DNA of 64,000 bases, from contig CP104793.1 of assembly GCA_025916135.1 (NCBI GenBank), positions 3,626,001-3,690,000 of the forward strand, read 5' to 3'. A model generated the notes under the pieces. That model worked only from the letters and a program-made list of their open reading frames with translations. It ran no database searches and was not told the origin of the DNA. The position numbers and the translations under genes were made by a program. The first letter of the stretch is position 1. The number at the start of each line of letters is the position of its first letter. This document shows positions 1 through 8,442 of the stretch, piece by piece. This DNA comes from Rhodobacteraceae bacterium D3-12 (GTDB lineage: Bacteria > Pseudomonadota > Alphaproteobacteria > Rhodobacterales > Rhodobacteraceae).

Positions 1-616
1 CCAGCGCCAAAGCAAAGTCGCCCTTGCCGGTTTCAAGCGCGATGGCGGTCGTTAAAACCCGCGTGGCATGGTCAATATTACCGCCCACGATCATAATCGC
101 GCCAACTTCACCGATGGCGCGGCCAAATCCGGCCAGCGCGGCCGTCAGCAAAGCGCGTCTAGCGTCCCACAAAAGGGTCGCGATTTTTTGCCGTTGTGTG
201 ACGTTCATCGAGATCAGCAAATCATGGTATTCAGCCCACAGCTCGCGCAGTGATTGATGCGCAATCGACGCGATCAGCGGCACAATGATAATCACCTGCG
301 CAATGATCATCCCCGTCGGCGTAAACAACAGCCCAAAAACGCCAAACGGCCCCGCCCGCGACAACATCACGTAAACGACCAAGCCCACAACGACCGGCGG
401 TAACCCCATCAAAGCATTGAGTAAAGCAATCACCAGCCGCCGCAGCCGAAAGCGCCGCACCGCCAGAACCGCCGCCATAGGCAGCGCGATCATCGAGGCA
501 ATCACCAGCGCGCTCAGCGTCACCTGCAACGACCGCAAAGCGATCTCCACAAGCTCCGCATCAAGCGTCGCCACAAGCCAGAATGCGCGGGAGAGCCCCT
601 CCCACAAGTCACCCAT
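1..616 (-). CDS. tupB: Tungstate-type ABC transporter permease (5' part; gene continues past the window edge)
   Basis: Inner-membrane permease of an oxyanion (tungstate/molybdate-like) ABC importer. The frame is open from an ATG at 616 to base 1, about 205 residues, so the C-terminus is missing. The translation begins MGDLWEGLSRAF, has several hydrophobic helices, and shows the inner-membrane coupling segment with GRAIGEVGAIMIVGGN, which matches the TupB/WtpB/CysT-like permease signature EAA-G-like loop. A GGAGG Shine-Dalgarno lies just before the ATG. No binding protein lies upstream, so the ATPase and binding protein would have to be downstream, outside the window. The assignment to tungstate rather than molybdate or phosphate comes from similarity to the TupB type as I remember it and cannot be settled here. 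Confidence 0.75.
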   Translation of the reverse strand, partial: MGDLWEGLSRAFWLVATLDAELVEIALRSLQVTLSALVIASMIALPMAAVLAVRRFRLRRLVIALLNALMGLPPVVVGLVVYVMLSRAGPFGVFGLLFTPTGMIIAQVIIIVPLIASIAHQSLRELWAEYHDLLISMNVTQRQKIATLLWDARRALLTAALAGFGRAIGEVGAIMIVGGNIDHATRVLTTAIALETGKGDFALAL

Positions 617-759
617 GCCGTTGCCTCCTCCAAGTCCCGGCCCAGGTCCAATCCGGACCCGATTTGGGCAGAGTATTGCAACGGGCGGCGCGAACGAAAA
701 GCACCAAGCGATTGGTTTTGGGACTGAAGCGCCAATTTTTCCGCCCCACCGGGCCAGCA

Positions 760-819
760 TTGGACAAATTGTCCAAGCCATTGTCACCTTACAAAAATAA
801 CTCGGGCAAATTGTCCCCT
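760..819. promoter_or_regulatory. Pair of operator-like palindromes upstream of the tupB-like gene
   Basis: The 289-base gap between the permease start and the DUF2218 gene holds no convincing gene. It does hold two related inverted repeats: TTGGACAAATTGTCCAA at 760-776 and GGGCAAATTGTCCC at about 804-817. Their centres are roughly 43 bases apart, close to four helical turns. The spacing and shared core (GACAAATTGTC / GGCAAATTGTCC) suggest a dimeric regulator binding twice on one DNA face. The regulator is unknown. Confidence 0.4.
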
Positions 820-905
820 GCCCGCGTGGTCGGCACTCCGACCTCGGCGTCAGGGCCGCGAATCTTCGCGTCCCTGATCATCCGGATTGGTCTTTGCCCC
901 CGCCC

Positions 906-1187
906 TTAGGACCAGTTCAGCGCGTCAAACTCCTCGCGAAAAGCAAACCGTTTCAGGTGATCCTCAATGACATGCTGCGCCATGCCCAACTGTTTTTCAT
1001 CTTCCGACGTGATTGAAATATTCAACCCGTCCGTATCTGCCAACAACTCCGCAGCCCCCGACGGCAATGCCGCCCGCCCGTTGGTTTCGTCATATTCCAC
1101 GTCAATTTTATGGGCGAAATGCTTGCAAAGCTGCACAAGATATTTCGAGCCGTTCGGCGTGGTGAAGGTGGTGCTGGAGGTCAGCAT
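906..1187 (-). CDS. DUF2218 domain protein
   Basis: Small cytoplasmic protein of 93 residues that fills the whole DUF2218 family length (about 90-100). It starts at an ATG preceded by AAGGAA. The sequence has the family look: an N-terminal strand set (TTPNGSKYLVQLCKHFAHK) with a conserved Lys-His pair, then an acidic middle and a C-terminal helix (VIEDHLKRFAFREE). Members are often found beside siderophore or heme uptake genes, which fits the divergent TonB-dependent receptor next door. The molecular function is not established. Confidence 0.8.
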   Translation of the reverse strand: MLTSSTTFTTPNGSKYLVQLCKHFAHKIDVEYDETNGRAALPSGAAELLADTDGLNISITSEDEKQLGMAQHVIEDHLKRFAFREEFDALNWS

Positions 1188-1353
1188 TCTGCGATTCCTT
1201 TATCCTATTGTTTTGCTAAGTTAAGGCCGCGTGGGCCGGGTTACAACTCATCGAAACCTAAAGATCCCGCCCCCGACCGCTGCGCAACCATCGGCTTTTC
1301 CTGCGAAACCACGCCCAAAGCCGCTGACTCAATTGGACTCGTCCGGAATGAAC

Positions 1354-1381
1354 TTGACTGTTCTTGTCGGATACATATACG
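1354..1381 (+). promoter_or_regulatory. Candidate promoter of the TonB receptor operon
   Basis: In the 273-base gap between the divergent DUF2218 gene and the receptor there is TTGACT (1354-1359) followed after 16 bases by TATACG (1376-1381), about 80 bases before the receptor start. This is a reasonable sigma-70 type match. No iron-regulator operator could be assigned with confidence. The rest of the gap shows nothing else I can support. Confidence 0.35.
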
Positions 1382-1460
1382 CCCTAACCCAAAGCCAGCA
1401 AATGAGCGTCAATGCCTCTCGCCAGCCCACGACATGAATACCACGAGGGACACGAAAGTC

Positions 1461-3422
1461 ATGAACAGCCGCTGCAAGCTCTTTGCCGCCTCCAGCTCCG
1501 CAATCGCACTTTTTTCCGTGCTTGGCCCAACACTCGCCAGTGCCCAGAACATCATCACTCTTGATGAGATCCGCGTTGAATCGCAGGACGCTCAAGACGC
1601 ATTGGGCAACACCGCCGTCACCCAAAAAGACCTGAGTGAGCGCAACTCCCAAACCATTGCCGATGTGTTCGCAGGTGAATCCGAGGTCAAGGCATCGGGC
1701 GGCCCCGCCATTGCGCAAAAGGTCTTTGTGCACGGGATCGAGGAGAGCCTTCTCGCCGTGACCATTGATGGTGCGCGGCAGAACAAATCCGGCTTTCACC
1801 ACACCGGCAACGTGCTGATTGATCCCGCGATCCTCAAACGGGTCGAAGTCAGCTCCGGCCTTGCGCCCGCAGATGCCGGTCCCGGCGCTTTGGGCGGGCT
1901 TTTGGCCTATGAAACTGTGGACGCGCGCGACCTGCTTGATGCAGGCGATACCTTCGGCGGCATGTCCACACTCAGCTTTAGCAGCAATGGCAATACCTTC
2001 CGCCGGGGAGTGACACTCTTTGGGGCGCAGGGCGGGTTTGAATACTTGCTGAACGCCACCCGCACATCGGGCGATGATTACAAAGACGGCTCTGGCGCTG
2101 TCGTTCCCGGCACCGGCGCCGAGGTTGACGCCTATACCGTCAAATTGGCCTATACCACCGAAACGGGTAAGCGGCTTGAATTCACAGCGGATTACGCCAG
2201 CGACACGGGCTTGCGTGCCATGCAGGCAGGCCCCGGTGGCCTCTACTTTGCTCGTCCTGATTTTGCCGCTGTTGTCGGGCGTCCGTCGGTCTATCTCCCC
2301 GCCACATCCGAGCGCCAGTCTTTCACGTTGACCTACACTGACGAGCGCCCCGATGGCGGGTTCGCCCCGACTGTTCAGCTGTCCTATAACGAGCAACTGA
2401 TCGAAGCCGGCGCCGCGGTTGGCACCAACACCTCGCTCAGCGGAAAAATCGAAAACAGCTTTGACCTTGGCGGCGGCGTGCTCACCACCGGGTTTGACTT
2501 TTTCCACGATACCGCGCGCGCGCATGGCCCGCTAACATCGGGAAGCTCAAAGGAAACCCTCAAGAGCTTGGGCCTCTACGCCCAAATGCGCCACGACCTC
2601 AGCGACCGCGTCTCGCTTTCTTATGGGGCGCGTTTCGACTCCCAGCAATTCACGCTGGCCGATGGCACGACCCACAAGGACAGCGGCGCAAGCGTCAACG
2701 CTTCGGCGGATTTCGTGTTGACCGACACGCTGACTCTGAATGCCGGCATCGCATCAAGCTGGGGTGGGTATGAACTGTCCGAAGCCTCTTTGATCAATCT
2801 CGGCGGCGCGTGGGCCTATGGCACGCCAACCGCATCGCGCGCCAATAACGCGCGTATCGGTCTGCGCTATGACAACGGCCCGTGGCTGCTTAGCGGTGCG
2901 CTGTTTTACACAGAAATCAACGACATCGACGACATTCTCAGCTCTGGGCGCACAACCACGGATCTGACCTCCAAAGGCATCGACGCATCGCTGCGCTATA
3001 CCGGAAGCCAAGGCTATGGCCAGATCAACTGGACCTATGCCGACGTGCGCACCGCTGGCACGCCCGTGACGACCACGGGGTACTATTATGGCCGCCCGGT
3101 TGGTCATATCATCGGCCTGTCCGGTGCTTGGAACCTGAATGGCCAATGGGCCTTTGGTGGGAACGCCGAAATTGCGCTCAAGAACGACGATACCAACGGT
3201 GTCAGCGGCATGACGAGCCTGCCGGGTTACGAAGTGCTCAACGTGTTTGCGTCTTACAAGCCGCGCAATCTTGACGGGCTTGAAATCCGGTTTGACGTGC
3301 GCAACGTACTGGATGAGCAATACTCAAGCCGCACGTCGGACGGGATCGGCGTGCCCAGCTCAATCGTGCCGCTTACTGAACCGGGCCGCTCCTTCGCCAT
3401 CACGGCGAACATGCGGTTCTAA
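1461..3422 (+). CDS. TonB-dependent outer-membrane receptor, heme/hemoglobin type
   Basis: Outer-membrane gated channel that takes up a ligand, probably heme, using energy from TonB. It is 653 residues from the ATG at 1461, chosen because GAGGG precedes it and because the protein then begins with a clean signal peptide (cut near TLASAQ, residue 28). A plug domain follows (about 30-150), with VFVHGIEESLLAVTIDG and then GALGGLLAYETVDARDLL, which closely follows the heme/transferrin receptor family pattern. The rest is a beta-barrel ending in Phe (ITANMRF). The operon continues with exbB-exbD-exbD2-tonB, a dedicated energising complex. No heme ABC transporter or HmuS is nearby, so the ligand is inferred. 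Confidence 0.8.
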   Translation: MNSRCKLFAASSSAIALFSVLGPTLASAQNIITLDEIRVESQDAQDALGNTAVTQKDLSERNSQTIADVFAGESEVKASGGPAIAQKVFVHGIEESLLAVTIDGARQNKSGFHHTGNVLIDPAILKRVEVSSGLAPADAGPGALGGLLAYETVDARDLLDAGDTFGGMSTLSFSSNGNTFRRGVTLFGAQGGFEYLLNATRTSGDDYKDGSGAVVPGTGAEVDAYTVKLAYTTETGKRLEFTADYASDTGLRAMQAGPGGLYFARPDFAAVVGRPSVYLPATSERQSFTLTYTDERPDGGFAPTVQLSYNEQLIEAGAAVGTNTSLSGKIENSFDLGGGVLTTGFDFFHDTARAHGPLTSGSSKETLKSLGLYAQMRHDLSDRVSLSYGARFDSQQFTLADGTTHKDSGASVNASADFVLTDTLTLNAGIASSWGGYELSEASLINLGGAWAYGTPTASRANNARIGLRYDNGPWLLSGALFYTEINDIDDILSSGRTTTDLTSKGIDASLRYTGSQGYGQINWTYADVRTAGTPVTTTGYYYGRPVGHIIGLSGAWNLNGQWAFGGNAEIALKNDDTNGVSGMTSLPGYEVLNVFASYKPRNLDGLEIRFDVRNVLDEQYSSRTSDGIGVPSSIVPLTEPGRSFAITANMRF

Positions 3423-3428
3423 ACGACC

Positions 3429-3446
3429 GGGCGTTGCGGAACGCCC
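3429..3446 (+). terminator. Small hairpin between receptor and exbB
   Basis: GGGCGTT-GCGG-AACGCCC forms a 7-bp stem with a tetraloop directly after the receptor stop codon. There is no T-tract (CAAAAACAA follows), so it is more likely an mRNA-stabilising or attenuating hairpin than a full terminator. It would let the receptor be expressed above exbB. Confidence 0.35.
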
Positions 3447-3542
3447 AAAAACAATTGAAAGACGTTGGCACAGACCCGAGAGGGCCTGTGCCGCAACCAA
3501 TTTTTTGAGGCCAAGCGGGCCAAGCAACGGGGGAAACAGACT

Positions 3543-4583
3543 ATGTCGCGCCATCGGAACACCCACCTTTACACAGCGCCATTGGCCGCCTTGGTCGCAC
3601 TTAGCTTGTCTGCGGCCCCGATCTTTGCCCAAGATACCACGCCCTCTGCATCACCGACTATTTCAACGCAAAGCCCAACTCTCCCCGGTCCAGCGGACAC
3701 TGGCAGCCCGCAGGGGATCATTCTTCCAGCCGACCAAGCCGGCGGCACAGCGCCCGCACCGCAAGCGACCACGTCTCAACCGGCAGGCACCCCTGCTGTC
3801 GCACCCCAAGCGGCGGGCACACCTGTCGTCACGCCCGTCGAAGCCGCTGCGCCAGAACCGGCTCCTGCCTCGCTTACGGAACACTTCAATACCTCTGTCG
3901 AGCGTGCCCGCGAATTCTTGCAAAACGGCGGGCCAGCCATCTGGGCTATTGCGGCGCTGTCTGTTGTGACATTGGCCGTTATCTTGTGGAAGGTCTGGCG
4001 CTTGGTCCTCGCCGGGGCGTGGTCGCGCCGCAACTCGGCCAAGGCCGTCGCCCTTTGGGAAGCAGGCGACAAACAGGCGGCATTGGCGCGGGTCAAGAAC
4101 CGCCGCGGCCTGCGCAGCCGGTTTTGTGCGGCCACAATGCAGGCCGCAATAACCCGCCCCGCCAGCGCCGCAAGAGAAGAGGCAACCCGCGTCGCCCGCG
4201 AGTTGCTGGCCCGTACCTCTGGCGGTCTACGCGCACTCGAACTCATCGCGACTATCGCCCCTTTGTTGGGCCTGCTTGGCACTGTTCTGGGGATGATCGC
4301 CGCGTTTCAGGCACTGCAAGAGGCCGGCAACCGCGCTGATCCCGCCTTGTTGGCGGGCGGCATCTGGGAGGCTCTTTTAACCACTGCCGCAGGCATGGCC
4401 GTTGCCATCCCAGCCTCAGTGGCGCTGACATGGTTCGAAGCCGTCATCGACCGCGTTCGCCAAGACATGGAAAGCCTCGCCGCGCGTCTGTTCGTGCATG
4501 ATGCCGGACTGTTGGAAGACCCTGCCAAAGCCACACCGCCCATTTCGGAGGTGACACACGAACAACAATTGGCCGCGCAATGA
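3543..4583 (+). CDS. exbB: MotA/TolQ/ExbB proton channel family protein
   Basis: Inner-membrane proton-channel subunit of the TonB energising complex. It is 346 residues from ATG 3543, with a purine-rich GGGGGAAA before it. It begins with a cleavable signal peptide (to about FAQ, residue 30), then a long Pro/Ala/Thr-rich periplasmic stretch (about 30-120), as in other alphaproteobacterial ExbB proteins. The ExbB core follows with three helices: AIWAIAALSVVTLAVILW, then LELIATIAPLLGLLGTVLGM and LLTTAAGMAVAIPASVAL. The last two contain the Gly/Thr-rich channel segments typical of the family. It overlaps exbD by 4 bases (ATGA). Confidence 0.9.
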   Translation: MSRHRNTHLYTAPLAALVALSLSAAPIFAQDTTPSASPTISTQSPTLPGPADTGSPQGIILPADQAGGTAPAPQATTSQPAGTPAVAPQAAGTPVVTPVEAAAPEPAPASLTEHFNTSVERAREFLQNGGPAIWAIAALSVVTLAVILWKVWRLVLAGAWSRRNSAKAVALWEAGDKQAALARVKNRRGLRSRFCAATMQAAITRPASAAREEATRVARELLARTSGGLRALELIATIAPLLGLLGTVLGMIAAFQALQEAGNRADPALLAGGIWEALLTTAAGMAVAIPASVALTWFEAVIDRVRQDMESLAARLFVHDAGLLEDPAKATPPISEVTHEQQLAAQ

Positions 4584-4960
4584 TCTCGCTGCCGCGCGAT
4601 CCCCGGCCACGACGACGGCCCAGCCTGACACCCATGATCGACGTGGTGTTTTTGTTGCTGGTCTTTTTCATGCTGGCCTCCCGTTTTGGCATGGACGCGA
4701 TGTTACCGATGCCGCTGGCAACAGGCGGCGGCACTTATGAAGGCCCGCCGCGGCTCGTTGACATCTCTCCATCTGGAACGCACCTCAACGGCGCTTTGGT
4801 AACCGAAGCCGAGCTCGTTGCAGCCATTAAAACCCTCGCCGCATCGTCTGATGATGCGATCATCCTGCGCGGGCGCGATGGGGCCGTTTTGCAGCGCATT
4901 GTAACGATTGCGGGCCTGCTGCGCGATAATGGCTTTCAAAATCTGGTGCTGGTCGAATGA
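4580..4960 (+). CDS. exbD: Biopolymer transport protein ExbD (first copy)
   Basis: Periplasm-facing partner of ExbB, 126 residues. A short basic N-terminus (PRDPRPRRRPSLTP) is followed by the single membrane helix MIDVVFLLLVFFMLAS. Its Asp (residue 21 from this start) is the family's essential proton-carrying acid. A periplasmic domain follows. The gene overlaps exbB at ATGA and the next gene at ATGA. It is intact, unlike its neighbour exbD2, so the complex could work with this copy alone. Confidence 0.92.
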   Translation: MISLPRDPRPRRRPSLTPMIDVVFLLLVFFMLASRFGMDAMLPMPLATGGGTYEGPPRLVDISPSGTHLNGALVTEAELVAAIKTLAASSDDAIILRGRDGAVLQRIVTIAGLLRDNGFQNLVLVE

Positions 4961-5347
4961 GCCTTGATTTTCATCCCCCTCACGGCGTCCACCGCGCGAG
5001 TCGATCGTACCGATGATCAACGTGGTGTTCCTCCTGTTGATTTTCTTTCTGATGACCTCGCAACTTTCCCCGCCCGAGCCGTTCAGGTCGAGCCACCCGA
5101 GGCCAAACAAGAAAACGCCGCCGAAGCAGCGCCGGTCCTCTATCTGTCGTCAGAAGGCGAGATCGCATTCGAAAACCTCCGCGGCACATCCGCGATTACG
5201 CTCGCCGCGTCTCGCCTTGAAAAGGGTGCAGCCCCGCTGCAACTTCGCGCAGATCAGAACACGCCCGCCACCAAAGTTGCGGCCATGCTCAAGGAATTGG
5301 CAGCAGCGGGCATCACCGAAATCGCTTTGATTACGCGTGCGCCATGA
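4957..5347 (+). pseudogene. exbD: Second ExbD-like protein, broken by two frameshifts
   Basis: A second ExbD-family gene that cannot be read in one frame. It starts at ATG 4957 (overlapping exbD) as MSLDFHPP. It must slip back one base near the C5 run at 4975-4979 to read ESIVPMINVVFLLLIFF, and slip back again between about 5066 and 5088 to read VEPPEAKQENAAEAAPV through to the stop at 5347, where it overlaps tonB. Both breaks look like one missing C. The restored membrane helix has Asn (PMINVVF) where ExbD carries its essential Asp, so it would be a non-proton-carrying partner. Paired Asp/Asn ExbD genes are, to my recollection, seen in other Roseobacters. Either a real pseudogene or a sequence error. 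Confidence 0.75.
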
Positions 5348-6276
5348 AACGATTGCTTGAGCCTCTCGCATTCACCGCGCTGGCTGTTCTAGCGCATCTA
5401 ATCTTCATTGCAGATTTCCGCACTCAGGACGGGTTGCAATCCGGCGGCGTTGGCGGCGCCGCCCTCATCACGCTTGCCGCCGCTCCGCCGCAGATCGAAA
5501 CCATGGTCGAAGCATGGGACACGCCGCCCGAAACCGCCGTTGCCCAGACCATGCCAAAGGCACCGGCACAGCCCGACGTCGCACCACCTCCGCCCACAAA
5601 CAGCTTTGATGCCCCACCGGCAATGCCCGGCGCGGTGGCGCTTCCCTCCAACCCAATCAACAAACCCCAACTGCCACAGTTTGACAGCGCAACACCTGAA
5701 CCGCCGGTGTCGGATCTTGCCGTAAAATCCTCTCGCCGCCCCAAGACGCGCCCCGAACCGCCCAAGAAAGAAATCGCAAAACCAAAGCCACAGGCAAAGC
5801 CGAAACCAACCCAAAAGGCGCAGGCCAAGAAAAAGCCAACGCCCAAACCCGCGCCCAAAAAGGCCGCTAAAAAAGCCAAGACTGCGCAAAAGGCAACAGC
5901 CGGTCGCGCGGCCCAAAAAGCTGCTGGAAGCGGCGGCAGCAGCAGCGCAGGAAATGCCGGAAAATCCAAGACCGCAATCCTGAGCAAAGGTAAGCAGCAA
6001 CGGCTTATCTCTGTCTGGGGCGGGCGCATCCGCGCCAAAATCGAACGTAGCAAGCGTTATCCTCGTGGAGCCAAGAAGCGCGGCAGGGTCGTGCTGCGCC
6101 TCTCGATCAGCCCATCCGGTTCGGTCCGCGGTGTTTCGATCGCGCGCTCCTCTGGCAACAGCGCGCTGGATAAGGCCGCCATCGCCGCGGTACGCCGCGC
6201 CGGGCGTATGCCGCGCGCTCCAAAAGGTCTGAACAACGCCAGCTACCGCTTCAATTTGCCGATTTCGTTCCAGTAA
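5344..6276 (+). CDS. tonB: Energy transducer TonB
   Basis: Periplasm-spanning protein that passes proton-motive force to the receptor. It has 310 residues: an N-terminal membrane helix (about 5-22), a Pro-rich segment, a very Lys/Pro/Ala-rich spacer (about 130-200, KPKPQAKPKPTQKAQ and onward), and a C-terminal TonB domain (about 220-310) with RISPSG-like motif LSISPSGSVRGVSIARSSG and the end YRFNLPISFQ. It starts at ATG 5344, overlapping the exbD2 stop. The ordered set receptor-exbB-exbD-exbD2-tonB shows it serves this receptor. No clear terminator follows. Confidence 0.93.
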   Translation: MKRLLEPLAFTALAVLAHLIFIADFRTQDGLQSGGVGGAALITLAAAPPQIETMVEAWDTPPETAVAQTMPKAPAQPDVAPPPPTNSFDAPPAMPGAVALPSNPINKPQLPQFDSATPEPPVSDLAVKSSRRPKTRPEPPKKEIAKPKPQAKPKPTQKAQAKKKPTPKPAPKKAAKKAKTAQKATAGRAAQKAAGSGGSSSAGNAGKSKTAILSKGKQQRLISVWGGRIRAKIERSKRYPRGAKKRGRVVLRLSISPSGSVRGVSIARSSGNSALDKAAIAAVRRAGRMPRAPKGLNNASYRFNLPISFQ

Positions 6277-6364
6277 CGCCCCGCAACCAAAGCGCACAGT
6301 TCCTGTGAACAAAGTTTCGGCAAATGGCTGTCTGACGGCCCTCATTTCGGGCGTCGGGAATTTT

Positions 6365-6411
6365 TTTGATCAAATTTTTGTTGACTCTCGCCACCTCAAA
6401 TACCCTATCCT
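6365..6411 (+). promoter_or_regulatory. Candidate promoter and palindrome upstream of potA
   Basis: The A/T-rich gap before the polyamine operon holds the perfect palindrome TTTGATCAAA (6365-6374) just before a TTGACT box (6381-6386). A TATCCT box lies at 6406-6411, a rather long 19-base spacing. The palindrome could be an operator next to the -35 box. The match is modest. Confidence 0.3.
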
Positions 6412-6453
6412 TTGATATCGGGTTCACAGCGATCTGCTGCACCAGGGGGTAAA

Positions 6454-7527
6454 ATGATCAACATCCAGAACGTGACCAAGGCATTCGGCGCCGGTCAGTC
6501 TCGTTTTCTTGCGCTCGACAATGTCGACGTCACCATTCGCGAAAATGAGTTCTTTACGCTTCTCGGCCCATCAGGCTGCGGCAAGACGACCTTGCTGCGG
6601 ATCATAGCGGGGTTCGAACATCCCACCGATGGGATCGTCACCATGAATGGCGAGGATCTTCTTGCCTCTCCGCCGCACCAACGCCCCGTCAACACTGTGT
6701 TCCAAAGCTATGCGCTCTTCCCGCATTTGACCGTTGCCCAGAACATCGGGTTTGGTCTTGAAATGCTGGGCAAGCCGAAGGCTGAAATCAAAAAAACCGT
6801 TGATGAGATGATGGCACTGGTCAAAATGACCGAGATGGCCGGCCGCCAGACCAGCCAGATCTCGGGCGGTCAGCAACAACGCGTCGCCCTTGCCCGCGCC
6901 CTTGCGCCCAAGCCCAAGGTGCTGCTGCTGGACGAACCGCTCAGCGCGCTGGATTTCAAACTGCGCAAAGACATGCAGCTTGAGTTGAAGCGCCTGCAAA
7001 CCGAAACCGGGATCACCTTTGTTTTCGTTACCCATGATCAGGAAGAAGCTCTCACCATGTCCGACAGGATCGCGGTGATGAAGAGCGGCTCGATCCGTCA
7101 AATCGGCGGACCGCGTGACATCTACGACCACCCCGCAGAACGCTTCGTGGCCGACTTTATCGGTGATACGAACTTTCTCGCCGCCGAAATCACCACGTCT
7201 TCCGGTGGGGTGGCTGAGGTGCGGCTTCAATCGAACAAAACGATTGCTGCGCGAACGCCCGAGGGCGTTGATCTTGCCGGGCGCGTGACCTTGGCGGTTC
7301 GCCCCGAACACGCCACCCTTGAGAAAGAGGCCGACGGACTTTTGCCCGGCGCCCTGACCGAAATCGTCTATTTTGGAACCGACACGCATTATCATGTCGC
7401 CTTGGATGATGGCACCAAGTTCGTCGTGCGGCGGCAAAACCAACCCGACAAAAGCGCCGATTTCTCGAATGGTGACCGTGTCTCGGTCAGTTTTGCGCCA
7501 AACGTCGGCCAGGTGTTGAAGGATTAA
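6454..7527 (+). CDS. potA: Polyamine ABC transporter ATP-binding protein
   Basis: Cytoplasmic ATPase that powers import of spermidine/putrescine or a related amine. It is 357 residues from ATG 6454, after AGGGGG. Walker A is GPSGCGKT (38-45), the ABC signature ISGGQQQ begins at 137, and Walker B VLLLDEP is at 157-163. A C-terminal TOBE-type domain (about 280-357) follows, as in PotA. The next three genes give the whole importer potABCD in order with short gaps or overlaps, so they are one operon. Confidence 0.93.
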   Translation: MINIQNVTKAFGAGQSRFLALDNVDVTIRENEFFTLLGPSGCGKTTLLRIIAGFEHPTDGIVTMNGEDLLASPPHQRPVNTVFQSYALFPHLTVAQNIGFGLEMLGKPKAEIKKTVDEMMALVKMTEMAGRQTSQISGGQQQRVALARALAPKPKVLLLDEPLSALDFKLRKDMQLELKRLQTETGITFVFVTHDQEEALTMSDRIAVMKSGSIRQIGGPRDIYDHPAERFVADFIGDTNFLAAEITTSSGGVAEVRLQSNKTIAARTPEGVDLAGRVTLAVRPEHATLEKEADGLLPGALTEIVYFGTDTHYHVALDDGTKFVVRRQNQPDKSADFSNGDRVSVSFAPNVGQVLKD

Positions 7528-7530
7528 GAT

Positions 7531-8442
7531 ATGACAGATCTTTCCTCTGCCGCCGACAAACGCTCCGCCCGGACACGCTGGTTTTTGCTGGCGCCGGCCC
7601 TGACGATCCTCGTGATTGCCGCAAGTGGTCCGCTTCTGATCACTCTGGTCTACTCCTTTCTCTCTCCCGGCGATTACGGTGGTGTCGAATGGGATTTCTC
7701 TCTGCAAGCCTGGTTCAACGTCTTTGCCCAACGCGACATCTTTGACGACACACTTGGCTGGTCCGATGCCCATCTCAGCATCTTCTGGCGCTCGGTAAAG
7801 CTTTCCCTGCTCACCACGCTGGCCTGCCTCTTCTTTGGCTTTCCCACCGCCTATTTCATCGCAACCCGCCCCAAGCAGCAGCGCGACATCTGGATGCTGC
7901 TCATTATGATTCCGTTCTGGACCAATCTGCTGATCCGCACTTTTGCGGTGGTTGAATTGATCCGCAGCGAAGGCACCGTGAACACCCTCTTGCTTTGGAC
8001 CGGCGTGATAGATGATCCCATACCGATGCTGTTCACCGAATTCTCGATCCTGCTCGGAATGGTCTACGTCTATCTGCCGCTGATGGTTCTACCGCTCTAC
8101 GCCTCGATGGAGCGGTTGGACTTCAGCCTCGTCGAAGCAGGCTATGACCTCTACGCGACGCGCATGAAAGTACTGCGCAAAGTGATCCTGCCACTGGTCA
8201 AACCCGGCGTAATCGCCGGATCAATCCTCGTGTTCGTGCCCTCGCTCGGCGCTTATGTCACTCCCCGTGTCATGGGCGGCGGCAACCAGCTGATGATCGG
8301 CAACCTGATCGAATTGCAGTTTGGCCAAGGGCGCAACTGGCCTCTGGGTGCCGCACTTTCGATTGCGCTTCTGGCGATCGTGATGATCGCGCTGATGATT
8401 TATGTCCGCACCGCCGGGGACGAGGAGCCGAACCATGGCTAA
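7531..8442 (+). CDS. potB: Polyamine ABC transporter permease (PotB type)
   Basis: First membrane subunit of the importer, 303 residues with about six helices. It begins three bases after the potA stop with GAAGGA ahead of it. The inner-face EAA loop is visible as EAGYDLYATRMKVLRKVILP, the contact point for PotA. It overlaps the next permease by 8 bases. The length and order match PotB. Confidence 0.92.
   Translation: MTDLSSAADKRSARTRWFLLAPALTILVIAASGPLLITLVYSFLSPGDYGGVEWDFSLQAWFNVFAQRDIFDDTLGWSDAHLSIFWRSVKLSLLTTLACLFFGFPTAYFIATRPKQQRDIWMLLIMIPFWTNLLIRTFAVVELIRSEGTVNTLLLWTGVIDDPIPMLFTEFSILLGMVYVYLPLMVLPLYASMERLDFSLVEAGYDLYATRMKVLRKVILPLVKPGVIAGSILVFVPSLGAYVTPRVMGGGNQLMIGNLIELQFGQGRNWPLGAALSIALLAIVMIALMIYVRTAGDEEPNHG

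Noticed and set aside
1329..2525. 398-codon minus-strand frame inside the TonB receptor
   Set aside because: Antisense shadow of a GC-rich gene; no family features, while the plus strand encodes a clear receptor.
4957..5347. Programmed -1 frameshifting in exbD2
   Set aside because: Two shifts would be needed and neither site is a classic slippery heptamer with a following structure; a missing base is simpler.
6571..7773. 400-codon minus-strand frame over potA
   Set aside because: Shadow of potA/potB; no start signal or recognisable domains.
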